Source: Clostridium sp. CAG:780 (GTDB lineage: Bacteria > Bacillota > Clostridia > TANB77 > CAG-508). From it: a stretch of 18,941 bases of DNA. The stretch is taken from positions 1-18,941 of the forward strand of contig HF994459.1 of the NCBI GenBank assembly GCA_000434195.1, in the 5' to 3' direction. Below are positions 1 through 8,247 of the stretch, in pieces; position 1 is the first letter of the stretch; each line of letters starts with the position of its first letter. The translations under genes and the position numbers were made by a program. The notes beneath the pieces are model-generated. The model saw only the letters and a list, made by a program, of their open reading frames with translations, ran no database searches and had not been told where the DNA came from.

Positions 1-46
1 TGTGTTTTTTATTTGTCTATTTGCTTTATTTTAAGAAATTTTATAG

Positions 47-77
47 TTATATATTTTACTTTGCAGTAAATATATAA
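47..77. repeat. Imperfect inverted repeat (13 bp arms, one bulge)
   Basis: The arms 47-60 and 65-77 pair over 13 base pairs around a TTGC loop, with T54 bulged. It ends 3 nt before the second hairpin at 80-100, so two hairpins stand side by side downstream of spo0A. It is almost all A/T, so it may act as a secondary transcript end or be chance in AT-rich DNA. Nothing else is recognisable in positions 1-46. Confidence 0.4.
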
Positions 78-79
78 TT

Positions 80-100
80 CTCACAAGCAAAGCTTGTGAG
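80..100 (-). terminator. Hairpin terminator after spo0A, possibly bidirectional
   Basis: A perfect 9-bp stem, CTCACAAGC / GCTTGTGAG, with a 3-nt loop starts 13 nt beyond the spo0A stop codon. In the spo0A direction the stem is followed by an A/U-rich stretch rather than a pure U run. In the plus direction a T-rich run (TTTCTTTTTTT) follows after four bases, so it may also stop transcription coming from the left. Confidence 0.6.
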
Positions 101-113
101 GATGTTTCTTTTT

Positions 114-929
114 TTATGCAGTTTTTATTTCTAATCTTAATTTGTCAGCTATCATTGCGATAAATTCGCTGTTTGTTGGTTTGCCTTTGCTAGCAGAAAC
201 TGTATAACCAAATATGTTTTCTACTGCTGCTTGCTCGCCTCTTCCCCACGCAACTTCTATTGCATGACGAATTGCACGTTCTACACGGCTTGGTGTAGTG
301 TGATATTTTGCTGCAATTTCCGGATATAGCTGTTTTGTAATTTGGTTGATAATATCTATATCATTTACTACCAACATTATAGCCTCTCTTAAATATTGAT
401 AACCTTTGATGTGTGCAGGTACGCCTACCTCGTGAATTACATTTGTTACTAATGCTTCTAAGCTATCTTCGTTTTTCATTTCTTGTCTTGGTATATCAAT
501 ATATTGTGCTTTTGGCTCTCTTATTACGTATGTTGCTTTTTCTTTTGGTAGATAATATTTTATTTCTTTTATTCTTTGTATTAGTACTTCTATATCAAAA
601 GGTTTTACCACATAATATTGTGCTCCTAATGATATTGCTTTTTGGGTTATTTTGTCCTGTCCCACTGCTGAAAGCATTATACAAATTGGACGACGGTCTA
701 GATTCATTGTATTTAGTCTTTCTAATACTCCTAATCCATCTAGATGTGGCATAATAACATCTAATAGAACAATGTCTGGTCTCATCGCAGTAATCATTTC
801 TAGAGCTTCTTCTCCATCTTTTGCTCTACCAATTATTACTATCTCCTCGTCCTTTTCTAAGTAGCTTGATAATGTATTTGCGAACTCCACATTATCGTCT
901 GAGATTAAAACTGTGATTTTTTCTTTCAC
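114..929 (-). CDS. spo0A: Spo0A, master response regulator of sporulation
   Basis: Transcription factor that commits the cell to endospore formation when phosphorylated. The N-terminal receiver domain (about residues 5-120) has the acidic pair D11-D12, the phospho-acceptor D57 in VLLDVIMP and the switch lysine K109. The C-terminal Spo0A DNA-binding domain (about 155-271) carries the recognition-helix segment TPSRVERAIRHAIEVAWGRG, a hallmark of the family. The length of 271 aa is normal for Spo0A. The start codon is GTG, placed by the strong AGGGGG ribosome site near 937-943. It has its own promoter downstream of yigZ, so it can be expressed apart from the upstream operon. The phosphodonor is not visible here: the adjacent sensor kinase is paired with the OmpR-type regulator. 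In many Bacillota spo0A follows spoIVB; here it follows yigZ. Confidence 0.97.
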   Translation of the reverse strand: MKEKITVLISDDNVEFANTLSSYLEKDEEIVIIGRAKDGEEALEMITAMRPDIVLLDVIMPHLDGLGVLERLNTMNLDRRPICIMLSAVGQDKITQKAISLGAQYYVVKPFDIEVLIQRIKEIKYYLPKEKATYVIREPKAQYIDIPRQEMKNEDSLEALVTNVIHEVGVPAHIKGYQYLREAIMLVVNDIDIINQITKQLYPEIAAKYHTTPSRVERAIRHAIEVAWGRGEQAAVENIFGYTVSASKGKPTNSEFIAMIADKLRLEIKTA

Positions 930-979
930 TCTTTCGTTCCCCCTATACTTAATAGTACTGTAAATTTTTTACAATTCAT

Positions 980-1008
980 ATTATATATGCTTTTTGTCAT
1001 TTTTGCAA
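980..1008 (-). promoter_or_regulatory. Sigma-A-type promoter of spo0A
   Basis: Read on the minus strand: -35 TTGCAA (1003-1008), a 17-bp spacer, and a perfect -10 TATAAT (980-985). It lies wholly between the yigZ stop and the spo0A ribosome site, giving a leader of about 45 nt. I looked for a sigma-H promoter and for 0A boxes in this gap and found no convincing match. Confidence 0.7.
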
Positions 1009-1043
1009 TAGATTTGGGAAACTTTTCCAGTTTTTATCGTCCA

Positions 1044-1694
1044 TTATCCTACTTTTTTCACATATTTTCGACATTTTAGTTTAATATTTTTTATATTAAT
1101 ATCCAATTGTTTATTATTCGTTTTATTTCTTTCTTCTATTTTTTTATATTCTTTTTCATTTAGTTCTATTTTATATAATATATTTTCAGTATATTCTATT
1201 TTAATTATGTTGACATTGTTTTTTTGACAATAATATTTGAATTTTTCATTGTCGTTGTAGTCTATTTCTAGTTCTACTTCCATTCCTGGTTCTTTTTGTA
1301 TTAGTTCAGATTGTTCTACTACTTTTCCAGCAGCTTCTGAGTATGCTCTGGTTAGTCCTCCAGTTCCTAAAAGTATTCCTCCAAAGTATCTAGTAACAAT
1401 GATTACTACGTTTTGAAGATTGTTACTTTTTATGATGTTTAGTATCGGTTCTCCTGCTGTTCCTGAAGGTTCTCCATCATCACTACTTTTTTGAGTAATT
1501 CCATTTTCTTCTATAATACTAAATGCAAAACAGTGGTGTTTTGCATCATAATATTTCTTTTTTATTTGTTTTATTTTTTCTTCTGCTTCTTCTTTGCTTT
1601 CAACGTTGTAAATATTGGCAATAAATCTAGATTTCTTTTCTACTATTTCAGCAGAGTTCTCTTTTTCTATTGTTTTAAATTCTATATCTTTCAT
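1044..1694 (-). CDS. YigZ/IMPACT family protein (UPF0029 + DUF1949)
   Basis: Conserved cytosolic protein of the IMPACT/YigZ/YvyE family; the eukaryotic relative modulates Gcn2, while the bacterial role is not settled. The N-terminal UPF0029 domain (about 12-125) contains the family signatures KSRFIA (21-26), DAKHHCFAF (50-58), DDGEPSGTAGEPIL (72-85) and VTRYFGGILLGTGGLTRAY (100-118). A ferredoxin-like DUF1949 region follows (about 135-205). The length of 216 aa is typical. It starts 6 nt after the flavoprotein stop and has only a very weak ribosome site (A/T-rich, no AGGAG), so translation is probably coupled to the upstream gene. The family call is firm; the cellular role is not known. Confidence 0.9.
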   Translation of the reverse strand: MKDIEFKTIEKENSAEIVEKKSRFIANIYNVESKEEAEEKIKQIKKKYYDAKHHCFAFSIIEENGITQKSSDDGEPSGTAGEPILNIIKSNNLQNVVIIVTRYFGGILLGTGGLTRAYSEAAGKVVEQSELIQKEPGMEVELEIDYNDNEKFKYYCQKNNVNIIKIEYTENILYKIELNEKEYKKIEERNKTNNKQLDINIKNIKLKCRKYVKKVG

Positions 1695-1700
1695 AATTTT

Positions 1701-2969
1701 TTACACATTATTTCCTGCAGTGTAGCCTGTTGAATATGCTATTTGCAAATTGAATCCGCCTGTGTATGCGTCAACATCTATTATTTCTCCTGCAAAATAT
1801 AATCCTTCTATTATTTTTGATTCCATTGTTTTTGGATTTATTTCTTTTATGTTTATTCCCCCTGATGTTATTATTCCCTCATCCAGAGGTCTGAAGCCTG
1901 ATATGATTATTTTGAATTCTTTTAGTAAGTTTGCAAGTCTTAGTCTTTCTTCTTTGGTTATTTCATTTACCTGCTTGTTTGGCTTTATGCCTGACTTCTC
2001 CACTATGACTGCAATTAATTTTTGTGGTAGCAAATTGTTCAAGCTGTTTTTAAAATCTTTATTTTTTTCTTGTGCGAAATCTCTTTGTAATCTTAAGTCC
2101 AGTTTTTCTAATGATAGTGCCGGTTTTAGGTCTATTTGTAATTGTATTTTGCTTTGAGCTAATAAGTTGTCTACATTTTTATATTGTAATAAGTGCGCTG
2201 AAGAACTTAAAATCATTGGGCCTGATACTCCAAAATGTGTGAATAGCATTTCTCCAAAGTCTTCATATATTGATTTTTTGTTCTCTAAATTTATTAGCTT
2301 CATCGAAACATTTTTTAAGCTTAAACCTTGTAGTTCCTGGCAGATGTTAAGTGATTCTCCTGACGCTGTTAGAGGTACTAGTGATGGTTTTATTTTTGTT
2401 ATTGTGTGACCTAATTTTTTTGCAATCTCGTATCCATCTCCTGTTGAACCTGTTGCAGAATATGTTTTTCCTCCTGTCGCAAGAATCACTTTATCCACTA
2501 ACAGTTTTTTGCTTTCATTATTTTTGTCTATGTAAGTAACTGCTTTTACTTTGTTTTTTTCTACTTCTATTCCTGTTACTTTTGCATCGAATTTTATTTT
2601 TACTTGTTTTTTGTTTAGCTCTTTTGTAAAAGCATTTAACACATCTATTGATTTGTCTGATACTGGGAATATTCTGTTTCCTCTTTCTTCTTTTACAGCC
2701 ACTCCATTTTTCTTTAAAAATTCTATTATATCTTGGTTTGTGTAATTATTAAATGCACTATATAAAAAACTGCCATTTCCCGGAATGTTTGCTATGAATT
2801 CATGTATATCTAAACTGCTTGTAATGTTACATCTACCTTTTCCTGTTATTAGTAATTTTTTCCCTAATTTGCTATTCTTTTCTAAAAGATATACTTCATT
2901 TTGATTTTGGCTAGCAGATATAGCTGCCATCATTCCAGCTGGTCCTCCACCTATTACTGCGATTCTCAC
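1701..2969 (-). CDS. FAD-dependent oxidoreductase, HI0933/YhiN (BaiN-like) family
   Basis: Flavoprotein with an N-terminal Rossmann FAD-binding segment, RIAVIGGGPAGMMAA (residues 2-16), and the YhiN signatures GKGRCNIT (44-51), LATGGKTYSATGSTGDGYEIA in the middle and GLYFAGEIIDVDAYTGGFN near the C-terminus. The length of 422 aa is usual for the family. The start is GTG, chosen because an AAAGGA ribosome site sits about 9 nt upstream and the FAD motif begins at once. The gap to the upstream gene is 14 nt and to yigZ downstream 6 nt, consistent with an operon. Some family members have been linked to bile-acid 7-dehydroxylation (BaiN), but most have no known substrate, and nothing in this neighbourhood suggests bile-acid metabolism. 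Confidence 0.9.
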   Translation of the reverse strand: MRIAVIGGGPAGMMAAISASQNQNEVYLLEKNSKLGKKLLITGKGRCNITSSLDIHEFIANIPGNGSFLYSAFNNYTNQDIIEFLKKNGVAVKEERGNRIFPVSDKSIDVLNAFTKELNKKQVKIKFDAKVTGIEVEKNKVKAVTYIDKNNESKKLLVDKVILATGGKTYSATGSTGDGYEIAKKLGHTITKIKPSLVPLTASGESLNICQELQGLSLKNVSMKLINLENKKSIYEDFGEMLFTHFGVSGPMILSSSAHLLQYKNVDNLLAQSKIQLQIDLKPALSLEKLDLRLQRDFAQEKNKDFKNSLNNLLPQKLIAVIVEKSGIKPNKQVNEITKEERLRLANLLKEFKIIISGFRPLDEGIITSGGINIKEINPKTMESKIIEGLYFAGEIIDVDAYTGGFNLQIAYSTGYTAGNNV

Positions 2970-2983
2970 TTTTTTCGTCCTTT

Positions 2984-4237
2984 CTATTTGTTTAAGAAAA
3001 AATTTTCATCTTTTTCTATACAATAAGTTAATGCTTGAACTAGTCCTAATTTTCCATATTCGTATGTTAATGCACCTTGTTGGAATGCAACATAAGGTTC
3101 TCTTAATGGTGCATCACAAGATAATTCTATTGATGAACCTTGTGTAAAGCTTCCTGATGCCATTATTACTTGATCGTCATATCCTGGCATATCACTTGGT
3201 TCTGCCAATACATTTGAATCTATTGGTGATCCTTTTTGTATTCCTTGACAATATAATATTAGTTTTTCTCTGTCGCAGAATTTTATTGTTTGCACAATAT
3301 CAGCTCTTTGGTCATTGTATTTAGGCATAACTTCATAACCTAATTCTTCTAGTACTTTGCTTGTTAATATTGCTGTTTTTATACTAGCTTTTACTACTGA
3401 TGGTGCTAAGAATAATCCTAATAGAAATTGTCTATTTATTCCAAGGGTTGGACCTACTTCTCTTCCTTCTCCCGGTACTGTAAGTCTTTCTGCAGCAAGT
3501 TCCACTAAATCTTTTCTTCCTGCTATGTAGGCTCCATTTGGAGCCATTCCTCCACCCAAATTCTTAATTAGTGAACCTACTATTACATCTGCTCCAACTT
3601 CCAATGGTTCTCTTGTTCCAACAAATTCACAGTAGCAGTTGTCTATCATAATTATTACTTCTTGGTCTATTTCTCTTATTGCTTTGATTACTCTTTCCAC
3701 TTTATCAAGTGTTATGCTTTCTCTTATTGCATAACCTTTTGATCTTTGGATTTCTATTAATTTTACTTTTGATTTTTGTAGTCTTTCTTGTATTTTTTCA
3801 TAATCAAAATCGTTGTCCACTAATTCAATTTGTTCGTAGTTTACTCCAAAAGATTTTAATGAGCTTTTGTTTTCTGTTATTCCTATTACTTCGTCTAGTG
3901 TATCATATGGCTTACCATTTATGCTAAGCATGGTATCGCCCGGTCTTAGAAAAGCAAATAGTGCAACTGTAAGTGCATGAGTTCCAGAGATAAATTGTGT
4001 TCTTACTAAACAATCTTCTGCGCCTAGTACTTGTGCAAATACTTTTTCTATTTTTTCCCTTCCTATATCTCCATAACCATACCCAGTCGTGCTTCCAAAA
4101 TCTACTTCTGACACACCATTGTCCTGAAAGGCTTTTAGCACTTTATTGCTGTTATATTCGCATATTTTCTCTGCTTTTTTGAACTCTTTTTCCACATCTT
4201 TTTCACATTTGTCCACTAGCTCTATTATTTTATTCAT
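2984..4237 (-). CDS. ynbB: YnbB-like PLP-dependent enzyme (aluminium-resistance / methionine gamma-lyase family)
   Basis: Fold-type I PLP enzyme of the Alum_res family, often annotated as 'aluminium resistance protein' or 'methionine gamma-lyase family protein' and resembling B. subtilis YnbB. Visible motifs are FGSTTGYGYGD near residues 48-57, the cofactor region RTQFISGTHA (79-88), the PLP-binding aspartate in IIMIDNCYCEF (D199), and the likely Schiff-base lysine K225 in VGSLIKNLGGGMAPNGAYIAG (first residues 220-230). The 417-aa length is normal. The start is supported by an AAGGAGAC ribosome site. In Bacillus the homologue sits beside glnR; here it lies between a WG-repeat gene and a flavoprotein. 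The fold and cofactor are clear, but the physiological substrate is not established for the family. Confidence 0.88.
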   Translation of the reverse strand: MNKIIELVDKCEKDVEKEFKKAEKICEYNSNKVLKAFQDNGVSEVDFGSTTGYGYGDIGREKIEKVFAQVLGAEDCLVRTQFISGTHALTVALFAFLRPGDTMLSINGKPYDTLDEVIGITENKSSLKSFGVNYEQIELVDNDFDYEKIQERLQKSKVKLIEIQRSKGYAIRESITLDKVERVIKAIREIDQEVIIMIDNCYCEFVGTREPLEVGADVIVGSLIKNLGGGMAPNGAYIAGRKDLVELAAERLTVPGEGREVGPTLGINRQFLLGLFLAPSVVKASIKTAILTSKVLEELGYEVMPKYNDQRADIVQTIKFCDREKLILYCQGIQKGSPIDSNVLAEPSDMPGYDDQVIMASGSFTQGSSIELSCDAPLREPYVAFQQGALTYEYGKLGLVQALTYCIEKDENFFLNK

Positions 4238-4252
4238 TGTATTTTAGTCTCC

Positions 4253-6040
4253 TTATTTCATTTTGTTTGAAAAATATGTCATTTGATAAGCATTGTTCAC
4301 TTCGTAGTATTCTCCTATAAAGTTTGGTTCGTAGCTGGTTAGTTCATATGTTGGCTCTTTCACAACATTACCATCTTGATCAATTACTCCCCATTTATCA
4401 TTTAACTTTATAGCTCCATAACCATATTTGTTCAAATTTGTTGTCATGTCATATTTGAAGTCAACAACTACATTTCCATTTTTATCAACATATCCCCATT
4501 TTCCATTTTGCTCTTTGGCATATATTTTGTTGTCAAATATATCTTTTGCTTCTTTTTTATTTCCATCAAAGTCAAAGTATTCAATATTATCTTTTGACAC
4601 CATTTCTATATAATTGTCTTTTATATAAATTCTTGCATCTGTTTGTGCCGCTACTTTTTGCATGTCTTTGTTGTACAATTCTGTTACTTTTGATTTTGAA
4701 TCGATTGTCTGTATTATTTTTGTTCCTTTTATGTTTTGTACTACATTTTTATTTACTGGTATTATTTCTTTTGAGTCTGTATTAATTAGACCTGCCATTC
4801 CATCTTTTGATACTACAAAATAGTTGTCGAATGCGTATTCTATATATGAGTATTTGTTTTCTATTACTTCTACTTTATTAGAGTCAATTACTCCATATTG
4901 ATTGTCTTTGCTGATTGTTATACTATATTGAGTATTTTCAAGTTTTACTATACTTCTATATGAGCTTTCACTTTGATTCACACCTGCTAAATCGAATACT
5001 TGCAATTTTCCATCTTTAGACGCATTTATGCATTTTCCTGCAAATATTATATCATCATATTGAATTGGCAAAATCATGTTGCCTAATAAATCATAGACTC
5101 CTTTTTTTCCGTTTTTTTGAAGTGATGCTATTTGATTTTGTGAATCTATTTCTATATCTTCATATTCATTTTTTATTACAGTTTGAGAATCCTTCATAAG
5201 CCCAGCTTTTCCATTTTTATAATTAATCATGTAAATTGCTGAATCTCCCATGTCTGTAACTCTTTTTAGATTCGTGTATATTGTATCTAGTGTCTGTTTT
5301 CCTTTGTTGTTGATATAACCATATCTGTATCCTTCGTTAGTTTTGATGTTTACTATATACCCTGCTTTTTCATATTTTGTTTCTTTGTCATAGTAACCAT
5401 CTGCCACAATCGAGTTATACTCTGGCTTTACAATTTCTTTTCCGTTAAGGTCAATTAGCCCGTATTTTTCATCTATTTTGACTCTTAGAATTCCATCTTT
5501 ATATTCTAGCGTTTCGATATTATCATAAATTGCCGAAGTTATTTTTTTACCATTTATTTTTAGTAGTCCATATTTTCCGTCTTTTTTATATTTTAAAATT
5601 GTTGTTTGATATGAATTGCTTATTGAGGTATTATTGTTTAATATTGCTTGTACATTATCAAATTTGTTAAGTATTTCCTCAGACTTGTCGTTTAGGACTT
5701 TTGATGAATATTCTCTTGTTTCGCTGTTATAATCATACAAGCACACAAATATCGGCTTTTCTGGATTTGGTATTTGTATTGAATCATATTCTGGATTTAT
5801 AATTATTTTTCCTTCTTTGTCTATAACTCCTGATTTTTCATTGACTGTTACTACAAAATAATTATAATTTGTAACTTCTTGCACAGATACTTTGCTGTCT
5901 CCCTTTGCGTTACGCACAATTAATATTACTGCTACTATTATAATTAGCAGTAACAATATTGGCATTGCTTTATTGTTTCCTTTTTTCTTTTGGCTTGTTT
6001 TATTTTTTACAGTTTTTCTTAGATCATCTTGATTATTCAT
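4253..6040 (-). CDS. Membrane-anchored WG-repeat protein
   Basis: The protein has a short basic, lysine-rich cytosolic N-terminus (1-26), one hydrophobic segment (about 27-43, PILLLLIIIVAVILIV) and a long C-terminal part, predicted outside the membrane, built of about ten degenerate WG/KWG repeats. The clearest repeats read NGKWGYVDKNGNVVVDFKYD and NDKWGVIDQDGNVVKEPTYE; others (GKYGLLKINGKK, EKYGLIDLNGKEIVKPEYN) are scattered along the chain. No catalytic motif was seen. Such repeats are thought to form beta-propeller or solenoid-like binding surfaces, but the ligand is generally unknown. Its start lies 3 nt after the sensor-kinase stop, and its GAGGAA ribosome site lies inside the kinase gene's end. 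That tight coupling suggests it works with the two-component system, perhaps as an extracytoplasmic partner; this is inference. Confidence 0.9.
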   Translation of the reverse strand: MNNQDDLRKTVKNKTSQKKKGNNKAMPILLLLIIIVAVILIVRNAKGDSKVSVQEVTNYNYFVVTVNEKSGVIDKEGKIIINPEYDSIQIPNPEKPIFVCLYDYNSETREYSSKVLNDKSEEILNKFDNVQAILNNNTSISNSYQTTILKYKKDGKYGLLKINGKKITSAIYDNIETLEYKDGILRVKIDEKYGLIDLNGKEIVKPEYNSIVADGYYDKETKYEKAGYIVNIKTNEGYRYGYINNKGKQTLDTIYTNLKRVTDMGDSAIYMINYKNGKAGLMKDSQTVIKNEYEDIEIDSQNQIASLQKNGKKGVYDLLGNMILPIQYDDIIFAGKCINASKDGKLQVFDLAGVNQSESSYRSIVKLENTQYSITISKDNQYGVIDSNKVEVIENKYSYIEYAFDNYFVVSKDGMAGLINTDSKEIIPVNKNVVQNIKGTKIIQTIDSKSKVTELYNKDMQKVAAQTDARIYIKDNYIEMVSKDNIEYFDFDGNKKEAKDIFDNKIYAKEQNGKWGYVDKNGNVVVDFKYDMTTNLNKYGYGAIKLNDKWGVIDQDGNVVKEPTYELTSYEPNFIGEYYEVNNAYQMTYFSNKMK

Positions 6041-6043
6041 AGC

Positions 6044-7531
6044 TTATTCCTCTTTCTTCTTTTTTATATCAAAATAGAATTTTACTCCATTTTCTTCATT
6101 TGTAACTCCATATTCAGAGTCTGTGTTATTCATAATTGCCTTTACTAAAGCCAGTCCAATTCCGCTTCCGCCATCTGCTCTATTTCTAGATTCATCAGCT
6201 TTGTAGAATCTTCCCCAGATTTTTTCAATCTTATCTTCCGGAATTATATCTCCCGTATTAAATACAAAAATCCTTGCCTTATCTGATTTTTCTTCAATTT
6301 TTATTTCTATATATTTTTCTCCATTTACCTCTTTTGTATGTTTTATTGCATTTGTAAAATAATTTGTAAACACTTGCTCTATATAGAATTCGTCTGCATA
6401 TACTTCCTCTTTCTTTTTATCAAATCTAATTTCTTTGATATTGTGTTCTTCTAGCATTACATTGCATTTTCTTATAACTTCTTGTATTAGCTCGCATATA
6501 TCAAATTGACTATTTTCAAAATCGCGTTTTCCATCTTCAAGCTTCATCAATTCTAATAGTTGTTTTACTAGTTTGTCCATTTTATTTGATTCATCTAGTA
6601 TTACTTCTGCATAGTATTTTCTCGACTCATCATCTGCATTTACATTTTCTATCAGCCCTTCCGCATACCCTTGTATTAAAGCGATTGGTGTTTTAAGTTC
6701 ATGTGACACATCAGATATAAACTGTTTTCTCATTTCGTCTATTTTTGATTTTTCTTCTATATCTCTTTCCAGTTCAGAATTGCTTCTTCTTAGTTGCTTT
6801 ATTGTTTTTTCTAGCTTATCTGACATTACGTTTATGCTATTTCCCAACTCATCCATCTCATCATCAGTTCCAGTTGCCTTATACTTTTGACTAAAATCTA
6901 ACTTTGACATCTTGTTTGCAATATTGTTCAATTCCGATATCGGAGTTGCAAATTTCTTAGAGACATATAATGCTGCTATTGCTCCTATAAATATTACTAT
7001 AAAGCCAATTATTATCAACATGTTGTTTGAGATTTTAACACTTTCGTCTATTATTGAAATTGGTACTTCTATATACACATTATATTCATTGTCTAATTTT
7101 CCAGAAAGTAATATGCTATTTGAGCCATTTATCGTAACTTTTTTAATGATTACATTATTTTTGTAAAAAAGAATATTGTTCTTTTCTTTTAGCTGTGCTA
7201 TTATCGGTGTTTCGCTGTTTATATATTGCTTTATTGTACTTTCAAATTCTTCGTTGGTCGAAAATACTAAAATATAATCTTCATTTGCTATCAACACATT
7301 AAAGTTATTTGCCAGTGCGTCATTTTTTATTTGTTGAAGAATTGTTTCGTCTCTATTATTGTACATTTGATTAATTTTAATATACTCTTTTTTTACATTT
7401 TCTATTTTGGCCGCAGTGTAAAAAGTTCTTAAAAATAGACTATTTACCATTATTAGTATAAACAGAATTAGTATTGTTATTAAGCTTAGTGTTGTAAACA
7501 ATTTCATTCTGACTGTTTTTATTTTTTTCAT
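6044..7531 (-). CDS. Two-component sensor histidine kinase (HAMP-HisKA-HATPase)
   Basis: Membrane kinase that phosphorylates the OmpR-type regulator encoded just upstream. Order of parts: TM1 (about 11-34), an extracytoplasmic sensor region of about 135 residues (35-168) with no recognised domain name, TM2 (about 169-191), HAMP (192-245), a HisKA dimerisation domain with the phospho-acceptor H277 in FISDVSHELKTPIALIQGYA, and a C-terminal HATPase_c with the N box NYFTNAIKHT, the F box WGRFYKADESR and the glycine loop GGSGIGLALVKAIM. The G1 region reads VFNTGDIIPEDKI, the asparagine variant seen in VanS-like kinases. At 495 aa it is complete. A GAGGA site supports the start. It lies 17 nt after the regulator gene and 3 nt before the WG-repeat gene. 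The signal sensed is unknown. Confidence 0.95.
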   Translation of the reverse strand: MKKIKTVRMKLFTTLSLITILILFILIMVNSLFLRTFYTAAKIENVKKEYIKINQMYNNRDETILQQIKNDALANNFNVLIANEDYILVFSTNEEFESTIKQYINSETPIIAQLKEKNNILFYKNNVIIKKVTINGSNSILLSGKLDNEYNVYIEVPISIIDESVKISNNMLIIIGFIVIFIGAIAALYVSKKFATPISELNNIANKMSKLDFSQKYKATGTDDEMDELGNSINVMSDKLEKTIKQLRRSNSELERDIEEKSKIDEMRKQFISDVSHELKTPIALIQGYAEGLIENVNADDESRKYYAEVILDESNKMDKLVKQLLELMKLEDGKRDFENSQFDICELIQEVIRKCNVMLEEHNIKEIRFDKKKEEVYADEFYIEQVFTNYFTNAIKHTKEVNGEKYIEIKIEEKSDKARIFVFNTGDIIPEDKIEKIWGRFYKADESRNRADGGSGIGLALVKAIMNNTDSEYGVTNEENGVKFYFDIKKKKEE

Positions 7532-7548
7532 TTATATCATTCCTCGTA

Positions 7549-8226
7549 TTATTTGATTTCAAATTTGTAACCAACACCCCTAATAGTTTCTATATATTTT
7601 CCCTTTTTTCCTAATTTATGTCTTATTTTCTTTATGTGACTATCTATTGTTCTAGAGTCTCCATAATAATCATAGTTCCAAACATTGTTTAATATTTTAT
7701 CTCTTGACAATGCTATTCCTTGATTTTCTACTAAATAGACTAACAGTTCATACTCCCTTAAACTTAAATCTATTTGTTTTCCATCAACAGTAACTGTTCT
7801 TCCTTGGCTGTCAATTTTTATTCCACCAACTTCTGTTACTTCTTTTTTGTCTGCTTGAAGTCTTTTTAAAATAGCTTCCACTCTTGCAACTAATATTTTT
7901 AAACTGAATGGTTTTGATATATATTCATCAGCGCCAAGTTCAAATCCAAATAGTTCGTCTTGTTCTTCTCCTCTTGCTGTCAGCATTATGACTGGTACAT
8001 TAGACTCTTGTCTTATTTGTCTTAAAACAGACCATCCATCTAACTTAGGCATCATCACATCTAAAAGTATTAATTTTATTTTGTTTTTGTTTTCTTCAAA
8101 TGTTTTTAGCGCTTCTTCTCCATCAGAAGCTTCTATTGTTGGGTAACCTTTTTGTTTTAGAAAGTCTTTTATTAGTTTTCTCATTCTTTCTTCATCATCA
8201 ACTATAAGTATGTACTCATTCTCCAT
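7549..8226 (-). CDS. OmpR/PhoB-family DNA-binding response regulator
   Basis: The receiver domain (residues 4-118) has the acidic pair D10-D11, the phosphorylation site D56 in LILLDVMMPKLDG and K105 in the SKPF motif. The C-terminal winged helix (about 127-225) shows the trans_reg_C pattern: LSLREYELLVYLVENQG, then DSRTIDSHIKKIRHKLG and TIRGVGYKFE. The 225-aa length and layout are standard. It is the cognate partner of the downstream kinase and precedes it, the usual order in Bacillota. An AGAGGT ribosome site precedes the ATG. Targets are not identifiable here; autoregulation is possible, but I saw no direct repeats that would mark a binding site in the short upstream gap. Confidence 0.95.
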   Translation of the reverse strand: MENEYILIVDDEERMRKLIKDFLKQKGYPTIEASDGEEALKTFEENKNKIKLILLDVMMPKLDGWSVLRQIRQESNVPVIMLTARGEEQDELFGFELGADEYISKPFSLKILVARVEAILKRLQADKKEVTEVGGIKIDSQGRTVTVDGKQIDLSLREYELLVYLVENQGIALSRDKILNNVWNYDYYGDSRTIDSHIKKIRHKLGKKGKYIETIRGVGYKFEIK

Positions 8227-8247
8227 GTTATCTAACCTCTTTTCTGT

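Noticed and set aside
413..754. Plus-strand open frame of 113 codons inside spo0A
   Set aside because: It is leucine/valine-rich low-complexity translation of the complement of a firm gene, with no ribosome site; a shadow frame. The same holds for the other plus-strand frames inside minus-strand genes.
991..1003. TTTTTGTCATTTT upstream of spo0A as a 0A box
   Set aside because: It shares only TTTGTC with the TTTGTCGAA-like consensus and misses the GAA end; not enough in AT-rich DNA.
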